Below are positions 1 to 7,842 of a stretch of DNA of 15,666 nt, one piece after another. Position 1 is the stretch's first letter, and every line of letters begins with the position of its first letter. The position numbers and the translations under genes are program-made. The stretch is taken from positions 1 through 15,666 of the forward strand of contig CAYYNB010000147.1 of the NCBI GenBank assembly GCA_964472565.1. Direction: 5' to 3'. The notes beneath the pieces were generated by a model. It was given only the letters and a program-made list of their open reading frames with translations, was not told the origin of the DNA and ran no database searches. The DNA is from DATAMF01 sp964472565 (GTDB lineage Bacteria > Chloroflexota > Anaerolineae > Aggregatilineales > Aggregatilineaceae).

Positions 1-65
1 CAGCCCTTGCCTGTAACTCCCGGCGCGGTTTGACCCAGTCCTATTTTCAAGGCAGGTATTGATAA

Positions 66-1238
66 TTATAATTCACTTTGGGAATGTGCAAATTGAATAA
101 CCCCATACCGCCCCGTTGTCCGCCACATCTCGCTTATTGCATCCAGTTTTCGCGTCACTTCCCTGGGAACTCCGACCAGCGCATCACATTTCAGACTGCG
201 CAGTGCGACCATCGGAGCCGGAAAGTAAGCCATGATCCCTTCAAAACTCTCACCCTCGCCCCAAATCGTATCCCCGACGGCTCGCCGGTAATTCATATCC
301 CCTTTGAGTATCACCAGTTGGGCGCGTGCCAACGTTTCTTTTAGTGACTGGGGCATCTCCCACAGAAAGCTGCTGCTCACCCAAAAGGGATCAGCCGCCA
401 GCACCAATCGCCGTTGTTCCCATGCTTTCCGCACCCGCTGCCCTACCGCGCCGATCCGTCCACCCTGGTTCTCCATGGCTTGGAGAGTTTGCCAAACATC
501 GTCTGTCGTCGTATCGCTCACATACGTAGGATAACATTTCACATGCAGCACAGCGCGGTTCTGCCCCTGCGTGAGCAGCAAATCGATGAGTGCCAGATCG
601 AGGATCAATTCGGTTCCTACATTATCCGCTACCAGATGGATCACCCCTCCTTTGGGGTTGAGATGCGCTACCACGCGCTCTCGATCATCCACCAGCAGTT
701 CGTCCGCCGCCGCTTCTCCCACCAACTGACCCGCCGGATGGCTGAGATCGACCCGATTCCCCCACAGCGCAAACGCCAGCAGCCGGTACATGCGATCACT
801 ATACGTCCCGTCAAAAGTAAGCGCCGCTTCGACCATCTTCCACACGCCTGAATTTTTTAGCTCTGCCTGTTTTTTCATGGCGTAGGGATCATGTCGATTT
901 TCATACCACCGTACCGCTTGAATGATGTGCCGGAACCCGAACGTTTCAGCGAAAAACCATTCGTTGTGCTGCCATGTGAGCGGCTCAAATTTCTGCCTCT
1001 GGGTTCGATATGCTTTTTCCCATCGCTCATAGTCCGGCGGGGCGATGGGATCTTTTTCCAACATCGGGATCAGCGCATTTCCCACCATCCCCTCATACAG
1101 TTGTTCCAATGCTTTCTGGATCGCTGCCGGGTACTGTGGGTTTTCTTTTTGGACGTTGCGTACGATGCCGGGCAGTCGCTCCGCCATCGTTTGGTGCGCA
1201 AAAATATTGTCTGTGGTTAGAGGTTTAGGCTTGATCAT
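66..1238 (-). CDS. ARMT1-like DUF89 damage-control phosphatase
   Basis: Predicted 390-residue soluble metal-dependent phosphatase of the DUF89/ARMT1 family. Characterised relatives hydrolyse sugar phosphates and other damaged phosphometabolites; a carboxyl-methyltransferase activity has also been claimed for the human protein. Visible family landmarks are ADNVGTELILD (residues 204-214, with D205, N206 and D214 as likely metal ligands), the VSDTTxxD stretch around D242, KGDMN at 312-316, and ALRSLKCD at 345-352 near the C-terminus. Length fits the ARMT1 branch. I chose ATG at 1238: the open frame continues to 1430, but that extension overlaps the preceding gene antisense to its frame and looks like no family N-terminus. 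No good Shine-Dalgarno precedes this ATG; instead it sits inside a long inverted repeat (1234-1305). It is the last gene of the transporter operon, 67 nt after the LysM gene. Substrate and link to the transporter are unknown. Family call is firm, substrate is not. Confidence 0.85.
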   Translation of the reverse strand: MIKPKPLTTDNIFAHQTMAERLPGIVRNVQKENPQYPAAIQKALEQLYEGMVGNALIPMLEKDPIAPPDYERWEKAYRTQRQKFEPLTWQHNEWFFAETFGFRHIIQAVRWYENRHDPYAMKKQAELKNSGVWKMVEAALTFDGTYSDRMYRLLAFALWGNRVDLSHPAGQLVGEAAADELLVDDRERVVAHLNPKGGVIHLVADNVGTELILDLALIDLLLTQGQNRAVLHVKCYPTYVSDTTTDDVWQTLQAMENQGGRIGAVGQRVRKAWEQRRLVLAADPFWVSSSFLWEMPQSLKETLARAQLVILKGDMNYRRAVGDTIWGEGESFEGIMAYFPAPMVALRSLKCDALVGVPREVTRKLDAISEMWRTTGRYGVIQFAHSQSEL

Positions 1239-1305
1239 GTTTTCAGTCTCACATTCGAATCCCCCTGATTTTGCCACGCTATTCGAATGTGAGAAAGAAC
1301 ATGAT
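1234..1305 (-). repeat. Long inverted repeat enclosing the ARMT1-like start codon
   Basis: Seen directly: perfect 14-bp arms at 1247-1260 and 1281-1294 (TCTCACATTCGAAT and its complement) around a 20-nt loop, plus outer 8-bp arms at 1234-1241 and 1298-1305 (ATCATGTT and its complement), separated by 5 and 3 unpaired bases. In minus-strand RNA this folds into one long hairpin just after the LysM stop codon, and its outer stem pairs the ATG of the next gene. Each inner arm also contains the 8-bp palindrome ATTCGAAT. There is no T-run, so it is not a classical terminator. It may limit translation of the last gene, bind a protein, or be a small mobile-repeat remnant. Confidence 0.8.
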
Positions 1306-2160
1306 TCACGGCGCGGAAGGGGCCACCGATTCTGTCTTATAGAAGGTCCAGGGGCCGCCCTCCTTGCACTCGATTTGTTTGAAGTTTGTATCCAGCGGAA
1401 ACACATACCATGTATAAGTGCCTGCCGCACTCAATTTTTCAAGCGCATTGACCGTTTCATTTTGACGTAAATCGACTACCGCTTCGAACAGGCTCCCATC
1501 AGGTCGATACACCCGAAGCAGGTTGCGTGGGGCGCGTGGACCTCGCCAGTTAAACGTGATTTCCGTTGGTTTGTCCAGATATGCGCCTGTATAGGGCGTC
1601 AGCAGTTCCCAGGGCACACATTCTATTTTTTTCTGCGGCTGGACATCTCCCGGTACGCGCAGCACTTGTCCTACCGTGATAACATTCGCATCCGTCAGAC
1701 AGTTTGCCTCAACCAGATCCCATCGTGTGGTATTGTAGAGATTTGCAATCCGATCCAGCGCATCGTTTGCTTTCACTTCGTACCGCAGCTTCCAGTCCTC
1801 GCGTGGTACGCATCCCGGTGTGGAGGAAGGCGTCGGTGTTTCCAACCCATGAATCCCCGTTGGCACAGGAGCGTCAATCATCATCGTAGGAGATGGTGTA
1901 GCGCTTGGTGTATGAGATGGTGCAGGTGTCAGTGTTGGCGGCTCGAATGTTGGTGGCGGCAGCAGCGTTTTAGAGGGCGTCAGCGACGGTAACGGTGTGG
2001 TTGGCGGAATCGTTTCCGTTGCGGTGTTGACTGCCGTTGCCTCTTGTTGCTTTGGTTCTCCCGATGTACCCAGGTTGGGCAGATTGATAAAGACTGCAAC
2101 CACAACCACCAGCGCGATCAGGCTCATACTGACTAGCGTGCTAATTGACCGTATCCACAT
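1306..2160 (-). CDS. Membrane-anchored LysM-domain protein
   Basis: A 284-residue protein with one N-terminal membrane segment (about 9-28), a Thr/Pro/Ser-rich low-complexity linker (about 38-115), a LysM domain (about 126-171, YEVKANDALDRIANLYN through VGQVLRVPG), and a C-terminal region (about 180-280) that looks like a beta-rich extracellular module. LysM domains bind N-acetylglucosamine-containing glycans such as peptidoglycan, so the protein probably sits on the outer face of the cytoplasmic membrane and reaches into the wall through the flexible linker. ATG at 2160 is supported by AAGGAAA five bases upstream. It overlaps the end of the preceding ATPase gene by 20 nt, which implies co-translation with the transporter. 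Four cysteines (117, 154, 181, 265) lie in the extracytoplasmic part and could form disulfides. Its role in the complex is inferred only from position: wall anchoring or sensing. Confidence 0.82.
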   Translation of the reverse strand: MWIRSISTLVSMSLIALVVVVAVFINLPNLGTSGEPKQQEATAVNTATETIPPTTPLPSLTPSKTLLPPPTFEPPTLTPAPSHTPSATPSPTMMIDAPVPTGIHGLETPTPSSTPGCVPREDWKLRYEVKANDALDRIANLYNTTRWDLVEANCLTDANVITVGQVLRVPGDVQPQKKIECVPWELLTPYTGAYLDKPTEITFNWRGPRAPRNLLRVYRPDGSLFEAVVDLRQNETVNALEKLSAAGTYTWYVFPLDTNFKQIECKEGGPWTFYKTESVAPSAP

Positions 2161-2821
2161 AGCGTTTCCTTACCAGTCCGTTATTTAAGTCGTAGGCATG
2201 ATCCACGTAGTCCACCACCAGCGGATCATGCGACACAATCAAAAACATGCTGCCTTGTTGTCGGGCTATTCCTTGAAACAGCGTCAGAATCCCGTGTGAA
2301 GTGCGTGTATCCAATCCATTGGTTGGCTCATCAGCCAAAAACAGCAGTGGCCGCAGCGCGAGCGCTCGCGCAATCGAAATCCGCTGCCGCTGTCCGCCGC
2401 TCAGTTCTTCTGGCATATGGGTTGCCCAGGCCGCCAAGCCTACCGCTTCAATCGCGGCCTTAGATCGCCGCCGCCGTTCCCGGTATCCAATCCCTGCCAC
2501 CCGCAGCCCCAATTCGATGTTTTCCAGCGCGTTATAGGTAGGTACCAGTGTGTCGCTCTGGAAAATAAACCCGATGGCTTGGCGTCGTAGTTGCGTGCGC
2601 GCCCGTTCAGACAGTCGCGTGATATCGCGTCCGCCAATGCTGATCTCGCCTTCATCTGGATAATCCAGCGCTCCGATTAAATTTAGCAGCGTTGTTTTTC
2701 CACTACCCGATGGTCCATACAGCGCGACCATTTCTCCCGGCTGCACGTCGAGATTGACACCATTCAGAACTCGAATCGTTCCGTTAAATGACCGTTTTAC
2801 TTGCACAACTTGTACGCTCAC
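2141..2821 (-). CDS. ABC transporter ATP-binding protein (MacB/LolD type)
   Basis: A 226-residue ATPase subunit of a type VII (MacB/LolCDE/FtsX-like) ABC system that energises the permease at 5074-7836. Complete set of motifs: Walker A GPSGSGKT (36-43), Q-loop Q88, signature LSGGQ (140-144), Walker B ending LADEP (E165 catalytic) and H-loop H198. Length is normal for the family. The start is GTG at 2821: its last two bases form part of the TGA stop of the preceding ATPase gene (GTGA overlap), and AGAAGGAG lies eight bases upstream, so translation is probably coupled. Two different ATPase genes for one permease gene suggest a heterodimeric nucleotide-binding pair. Nothing indicates a degenerate site, so both should be able to hydrolyse ATP. 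Confidence 0.93.
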   Translation of the reverse strand: MSVQVVQVKRSFNGTIRVLNGVNLDVQPGEMVALYGPSGSGKTTLLNLIGALDYPDEGEISIGGRDITRLSERARTQLRRQAIGFIFQSDTLVPTYNALENIELGLRVAGIGYRERRRRSKAAIEAVGLAAWATHMPEELSGGQRQRISIARALALRPLLFLADEPTNGLDTRTSHGILTLFQGIARQQGSMFLIVSHDPLVVDYVDHAYDLNNGLVRKRYVDTVN

Positions 2822-3744
2822 GCCTGCCGCTCCTTCTGTCGTCGCAGTCGGAATCGATGAACGGGCGGCGGCGCATCTTGTGGTAAGATTCCTTGCAGCA
2901 GCTTTTCACTCTGATCTTCTTCGGCATTTTCGGGACGCAGCAGTACCCCTTCGGGCCGCACCTCGACGCTGATCTGGTCCGCTTTTGCCAGTTGTTCCCG
3001 CACCGTTTCCGGCAGTCGTATTCGCCCGTCATCTTCCACTACCGGCGTTTCTTGTTTGGTCAGGTCTTGCCCCAATGCACCATCCCGCAGCGTTAGCACC
3101 CGATCCGCGTAGTCCGCCAATTCAATATCATGCGTCACCATCAACACGGTCAGCCGGAGTTGTTCCCTCAGTTCCCGTATCAACTGCATCACTTGGACTC
3201 CGTTTTCCCGATCCAGCGATCCAGTGGGTTCATCAGCCAGAAGCAGGCGCGGTTGGTTCGCCAATGCTACCGCGATAGCCACACGCTGCTGCTGTCCTCC
3301 CGATAGCTGCACAGGTTTATGTTTGGCTTTGTCAGCTAATCCCACCGCGTCAAGCAGTTCTTTTGCCCGCCGCCCGCGTTCGCGCCGTTTAGCCCCTGCC
3401 AATGTCAGCGGCAGCATGATGTTTTGTTGTGCGGTCCGGTGCGCGAATAAGTTACGACTCACCTGCTGCCATACAAAACCCACCTCGTGCAGTCGGTATG
3501 TGGCCAGTTGTCGCCCCTTGAGTTCCAATAAATTCTGTTTGCCTACCATCAGTTGTCCGGCAGTCGGGCGGTCCAGTCCACCTAACAGATTGAGCAGCGA
3601 ACTTTTCCCCGCCCCGCTCGGTCCGATAATGGCGACCATCTCCCCTTCTTCCATCTCAAAGTCGATTCCTCGCAGCGCCACGACTTCATGTGCCCCGGCT
3701 TTATAGGCTTTGACCACTTGTTGGCATCGGATAAAAGTGCTCAT
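2818..3744 (-). CDS. ABC ATPase with C-terminal AbrB/MazE-like domain
   Basis: A 308-residue ATPase of the MacB/LolD type, about 80 residues longer than its partner. The ATPase core has Walker A GPSGAGKS (41-48), Q-loop in VWQQ (Q94), signature LSGGQ (147-151), Walker B ending LADEP (E172) and H205. The extra C-terminal segment starts at about 230. Residues 235-270 read VVEDDGRIRLPETVREQL, then QISVEVRPEGVLLRP, the pattern of a SpoVT-AbrB/MazE swapped-hairpin domain (GRIxLPxxVRExL then a beta hairpin). A charged tail rich in Q, P and R follows (271-308). AbrB-like domains dimerise and usually bind DNA; here it may instead pair subunits or sense state. ATG at 3744 overlaps the preceding stop (ATGA), with AGGA very close upstream. 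ATPase call is firm; the tail assignment is by pattern recognition only. Confidence 0.9.
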   Translation of the reverse strand: MSTFIRCQQVVKAYKAGAHEVVALRGIDFEMEEGEMVAIIGPSGAGKSSLLNLLGGLDRPTAGQLMVGKQNLLELKGRQLATYRLHEVGFVWQQVSRNLFAHRTAQQNIMLPLTLAGAKRRERGRRAKELLDAVGLADKAKHKPVQLSGGQQQRVAIAVALANQPRLLLADEPTGSLDRENGVQVMQLIRELREQLRLTVLMVTHDIELADYADRVLTLRDGALGQDLTKQETPVVEDDGRIRLPETVREQLAKADQISVEVRPEGVLLRPENAEEDQSEKLLQGILPQDAPPPVHRFRLRRQKERQA

Positions 3745-5072
3745 GGTCCTACCACGACATCCCCTTCATTCACCCCGCTGATAATTTCCACCCGCTCCGT
3801 CGTTTGCAGCCCAATCTGAACATCAACCGCCCGCTGTCCTTCTGCCGTTTCGACCACCACAAACGTCCGGTTTTGAAATGTTCGGATTGCCGCCGGCGGC
3901 AACCAGAGCACATTCTCGCGCACTTGCAGCGGAATTTTAATTTCCACCACCTGGCCCAACGGTAAATCGAGCTGAGCACCCACGCGCACGGTTTGATCCG
4001 CGTCTCGGCTGCTTAAAGGCACCTGCCGCACCGCGCATTGCACGGCGGTTTCAGGGCGGCCCATTTCCTGGCAAACCCCGGTCATCCCCACGCTCAAACT
4101 CTGTGTATCGTTGAAGGCCAGTGTCGCAATCGCTTCCATCGGTTCCGGCAGTGCCAGAGTGATCACCGCTTTGAAGGCCTCAGCCTGATCGCCCGCCCTG
4201 ATCGTGACTTCAAGCACCATTCCATCGATAGGCGCACGCAGCGAGGCTTTTTCAATTTCGGCCTTAATCTGAGTGACCTGAAGTTGCGCTTTTTGCACCG
4301 CTTGCACAAGATCAGGGTCTACCCCTGCCCCGGTGATCGCCTCTTCCAGATTAATCTCCTGTTTCAGTACCGCGTTTTCCTGCTGTGCTATGCTGATCTG
4401 GTGATTATTAAAGCTTTGTGCCGCCGAATAGTAGCTGTTCTGAGCGTCCCGCAGCCCAATCTCCGCATCTCGCAGTTGTTGGTACAGGTTGTCTACCGTC
4501 GATGCAGGCGTTTCGGGATGGCTGATCGCCTCGTCGTACGCGCGTTGCGCATCGTCGATAGCATTTTGCGCCCGCTCCAATCCGATTCGCGCCGACTCCA
4601 GGCTGGTCCAGGGGCTGTTCCCCTCGGTGCTTTCCAGATTCAGTTTGGCATCCGCCAGCGCGAATTGGGCATCCAGCACCGTTTGGGTGCTTCCATCTCC
4701 CCCCGATTCCAGATGATTAATCGCCGTTTGTAAATCCAGTTCCGCGTTCGTCAATTGGGCTTCCAGGTCCGATGTGTCAAAGTCGGCCAGTAAATCCCCG
4801 GTCTTAACCGTGTCCCCACGCTGCACATTCACAGATCGAATGGTGCCCGCTGCCTGGAACGATAATTGCATTTGATCACGCGGCAGCCATCGCCCGGTGA
4901 ACTCGAAGTTCTCCTGGACATTCCCCCGCTGTACGATATAAGTGGGGCGTGCGGCTGCCGGTGCGGTTGGAATCGGGGTTTCCGTGGCGACAAGATTGGG
5001 CTTATTGTTGTCCCCACCGCATGCGGTGAGCACGACAGCCGCAGCCACCACAATCGAAAGTTGTTTTTTCAC
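3741..5072 (-). CDS. HlyD/MacA-like membrane-fusion lipoprotein
   Basis: A 443-residue periplasmic-adaptor-type protein. It begins MKKQLSIVV with a short lipoprotein signal peptide and a lipobox LTAC; C18 would be lipidated. A split lipoyl/barrel-sandwich domain follows (first half about 70-102, with VNVQRGDTVKTGDLLADFD; second half about 276-298, with LRAPIDGMV), separated by a long alpha-helical hairpin (about 102-276). Beta-barrel and membrane-proximal regions run to the end, which closes with the typical GVNEGDVVVGP. Such proteins link MacB-type permeases to extracytoplasmic partners. I chose GTG at 5072 because AGGAG lies nine bases upstream; an in-frame ATG at 5081 directly abuts that AGGAG and would only add MHD. 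The GTG is one base after the permease stop; the 3' end overlaps the next gene by ATGA. Confidence 0.88.
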   Translation of the reverse strand: MKKQLSIVVAAAVVLTACGGDNNKPNLVATETPIPTAPAAARPTYIVQRGNVQENFEFTGRWLPRDQMQLSFQAAGTIRSVNVQRGDTVKTGDLLADFDTSDLEAQLTNAELDLQTAINHLESGGDGSTQTVLDAQFALADAKLNLESTEGNSPWTSLESARIGLERAQNAIDDAQRAYDEAISHPETPASTVDNLYQQLRDAEIGLRDAQNSYYSAAQSFNNHQISIAQQENAVLKQEINLEEAITGAGVDPDLVQAVQKAQLQVTQIKAEIEKASLRAPIDGMVLEVTIRAGDQAEAFKAVITLALPEPMEAIATLAFNDTQSLSVGMTGVCQEMGRPETAVQCAVRQVPLSSRDADQTVRVGAQLDLPLGQVVEIKIPLQVRENVLWLPPAAIRTFQNRTFVVVETAEGQRAVDVQIGLQTTERVEIISGVNEGDVVVGP

Positions 5073-5073
5073 G

Positions 5074-7836
5074 TCATGCATCTCCTAACCGTGTAATCGC
5101 TGCGACTTGCTCGCGGCTCAGGAACAGCGTGGTGATCATCGTCACCCCAAACAGAACGCCTGCGAACACACCATAAACGACAATGATTTCACCCCACGCC
5201 ACCCGCACGAGGTATGGCGGCAGTCCTCCGCTAAAATCCAGCAGCGGTAGGTACAACAGCGTTGTCGCAATCCCAATCATGGTGCCGCTCAGAATGCCGC
5301 TTAATGCGGCTAACCCTTGCAGCAGCACCACATACAACCCTACCGATGTCCCGCGTAATCCCATTGCCCGCAGCGCGCCCAGTTGCACCACCTGTGCTCG
5401 AAAGGAAGCCGTGCTTTGGATGATTACCGCGATCAGTGTGAGCGCGATGGATGCGCCGAATCCTACCGACAAAAATCCCAATACACCCCGCCGTGCTGGT
5501 TCAGCATAAGCCTCACGCAGCATGGCCTCCGGTTCCACCCACCGCAGCACCGGGAAATCGGTTGCTTCGATCCGCTGCCGGACTTCCGCTGCATCTGCTT
5601 CTGGCGACAACCCCAGCCACAAATCGTAGGGCAGTGTTGTTCCCACCAGCTCAAAAATCGGGTCCAGATTTCCAACCACAAAGAACCCCTCATTCGGATC
5701 CAGCGTTGGGAAGTAATCGACATAGCCCAGCACGGGCACCCGTGTCTCATACCACGCGTCAAGTGCCTGCACTTGCAGCATGATCTCCTGCCCGATCTTC
5801 AGTTGGTATTCGTCCGCGATCTTCCGGTTGATCAACACCCCGGTTCGTTGTTCTGCCAGCCGGTTAAGCAGGTTTCCCAGCGGCGCGCGGGCATAGTCAT
5901 CACGAAAATAGGCCGTCGCGCCCAACGTTCCCCGATCCACGCCCAGGTATGTCCCGGCGATTCGTTGCGTGCCGACATTCAACTGGGCCGGATATTTCCC
6001 CACGCGTGAAATCGTTTCGATGCCGTCAATCGTGAGCAGTTCCTGCATCGGCGGCAGGTTGTACCCTGTGATCGTGTAGCTTGGATTACTGCTGCTGGAG
6101 GTTTTATCTTTTTCCGCTTCTGTATCTACTGCTGTCACCAGCACTAAATCCGCACCCGCTTGATATTCCACGCGATCCACCAGACTTTCATCCAGCGTGC
6201 TTGCCATTGATGCGGTGAATCCGGTCAGACTAAGCGTGAACGCCATCATCAACAATCCGCCGCGATACCGCCCATTGGAGCGGGTGAGTTCACGCAGCGT
6301 CATAAGCAGCGCTACAGAGCGGCTGTATCCCATGACCCACGCCCCGATTTGCATCACTCTCGGCCACACCCGCAGGAAAAGCAGCGTCGCCGCCAGTGCA
6401 AAAAGTGTCGGTCCTACGAATACCAATGGATCATTAAAGGGGGTTTCGGCGTCTGTAACCACCCCGCCTCGTGCCGTCAGGGTGTACAGCACATATCCCG
6501 CCGGGAGCATCAGTGCCAGGTCGATATAGGCCCGCTGCCACCACGCTTTAGAAGTACGGACTGCCGCTCGCCGGAAGCTGTTGATGTTTTGGCCCGTTGT
6601 CCGCCACGCCAGCACCAGGCCGCTGCTGGCCCCAATCAACCCTGTTACCGCGCCCGTGAGGATGGCTTGCGATGTGATGACGATTTCCAACGGCATCCCA
6701 GAGTCATTGAACTGGAGAAATGAGGTTGTGCGCCCCACCAACCGCACAATGGCTGGCCCTGCGACCAGTCCCACCGCCAGCGCCATGCTAACCAGGATCA
6801 GCCACATCAGGATATGCACGGTTAGCAGCGCGCGGCGGCTCATTCCCCGGCTGCGCAGCTTGACATCGTCCGGCCCTTGTCGGCTGACCAGCATCCCCGC
6901 CACCATCGCCACAAAATACATCACTAGTCCGCCCACCGGCGCGACAATCACAAAAAGTTGCCGTGTCAGGGTTTCCACTTCTTTATTGAATGCTTTTAGG
7001 CCGTGAGTGGGCGAGAGGTCTTGTCGAATCCCCGGTAGCACATTTTCAATGCTTCGTTGCCCGGCGGTGATCCGATCCAGCAGCGCCCCGATGTCAGTTG
7101 TTCGCACGTTTTTTCCGTCGAGAATCAGCCACCATGCCGCCTCATCAATCGGATCCTCAAGACCATCTATCAGCCGTGCGAAGTCTTCCGCTTGCACCAG
7201 TACGATCTGATCGAAAAATTTAGGGGGGAATATCCAGCTTTTATCGTCGGGATTGTAGGGCCGCCACAATGCCGCCACTTTCAGCCGCACCGTCCCCCCA
7301 CCGTTGCGCTGCGCCACCAGTTCATCCCCCACTTGCAGACCCATTTGGTAAAACATCTCTTCTGGCAGCAGCACGGGAATGGTATCCGCATCCGCCGCCT
7401 TATCCTCGCGGCTGGGCGGCCATTCCCCTGCTGTGATCAACTGCTGCTCTTCAGCACCGTCTAACGTTCCCAGGCTAACCGTCCCATAGGATTGATTCTC
7501 CGGTCCGCGCACCGTCCAGTTGCCGCCGCGCACGAATTGTGCATTCTGCGCAGCGGGCAGTCCGATCAGGTTTACCAACCGTTCCTGGATCGCCGCGCGG
7601 GTACTGCTGACATCTTCCGGTAAGATATTCCCGCTCCACGCCCCCAGGTAACGATACCGGAAGGCATACGGCGGTTCATCCAGCCGGGTTTTGAGCAGTT
7701 CGCTGTACACCGAATCCACATAGAGCGACAATCCCAGGGCCAGCGTCGTCGCTACCGATAGCCCAACGACCACCCACAGAACCAGGATGCGATGTTGGCG
7801 GATGCGTTCAAGCGTGAAGAGCAGCAAGTCAATCAT
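5074..7836 (-). CDS. FtsX/MacB-type ABC permease, two FtsX modules
   Basis: A 920-residue integral membrane protein of the FtsX-like permease family. One N-terminal membrane helix (about 17-39) precedes a large extracellular domain (about 40-292). Six or so helices follow (about 294-318, 338-360, 388-410, 434-453, 470-489, 527-546), then a second extracellular domain (about 550-780) and three C-terminal helices (about 785-808, 833-865, 881-906). The cytoplasmic ALRAMGL segment (821-827) is the usual FtsX coupling region for the ATPase. This ten-helix layout matches long FtsX permeases that move substrates or force across the envelope rather than import them. ATG at 7836 lies six bases after the binding-protein stop, with a weak GGA two bases upstream, so translation is probably coupled. 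Substrate is unknown; both ectodomains are candidates for contact with the binding protein. Confidence 0.9.
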   Translation of the reverse strand: MIDLLLFTLERIRQHRILVLWVVVGLSVATTLALGLSLYVDSVYSELLKTRLDEPPYAFRYRYLGAWSGNILPEDVSSTRAAIQERLVNLIGLPAAQNAQFVRGGNWTVRGPENQSYGTVSLGTLDGAEEQQLITAGEWPPSREDKAADADTIPVLLPEEMFYQMGLQVGDELVAQRNGGGTVRLKVAALWRPYNPDDKSWIFPPKFFDQIVLVQAEDFARLIDGLEDPIDEAAWWLILDGKNVRTTDIGALLDRITAGQRSIENVLPGIRQDLSPTHGLKAFNKEVETLTRQLFVIVAPVGGLVMYFVAMVAGMLVSRQGPDDVKLRSRGMSRRALLTVHILMWLILVSMALAVGLVAGPAIVRLVGRTTSFLQFNDSGMPLEIVITSQAILTGAVTGLIGASSGLVLAWRTTGQNINSFRRAAVRTSKAWWQRAYIDLALMLPAGYVLYTLTARGGVVTDAETPFNDPLVFVGPTLFALAATLLFLRVWPRVMQIGAWVMGYSRSVALLMTLRELTRSNGRYRGGLLMMAFTLSLTGFTASMASTLDESLVDRVEYQAGADLVLVTAVDTEAEKDKTSSSSNPSYTITGYNLPPMQELLTIDGIETISRVGKYPAQLNVGTQRIAGTYLGVDRGTLGATAYFRDDYARAPLGNLLNRLAEQRTGVLINRKIADEYQLKIGQEIMLQVQALDAWYETRVPVLGYVDYFPTLDPNEGFFVVGNLDPIFELVGTTLPYDLWLGLSPEADAAEVRQRIEATDFPVLRWVEPEAMLREAYAEPARRGVLGFLSVGFGASIALTLIAVIIQSTASFRAQVVQLGALRAMGLRGTSVGLYVVLLQGLAALSGILSGTMIGIATTLLYLPLLDFSGGLPPYLVRVAWGEIIVVYGVFAGVLFGVTMITTLFLSREQVAAITRLGDA

Positions 7837-7842
7837 GGTCCG

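Noticed and set aside
1239..1430. 64-residue N-terminal extension of the DUF89 protein
   Set aside because: The extension overlaps the LysM gene in another frame, includes the inverted repeat, and does not resemble the family N-terminus.
1845..2040. Repetitive-looking tract suggesting a DNA repeat array
   Set aside because: It encodes the Thr/Pro/Ser linker of the LysM protein; the units are irregular, so it is low-complexity coding sequence.
4038..4733. 231-residue plus-strand open frame (also 208 residues at 5383-6009)
   Set aside because: Both lie entirely opposite well-supported minus-strand genes and show no domain pattern; they are antisense shadows of codon bias.
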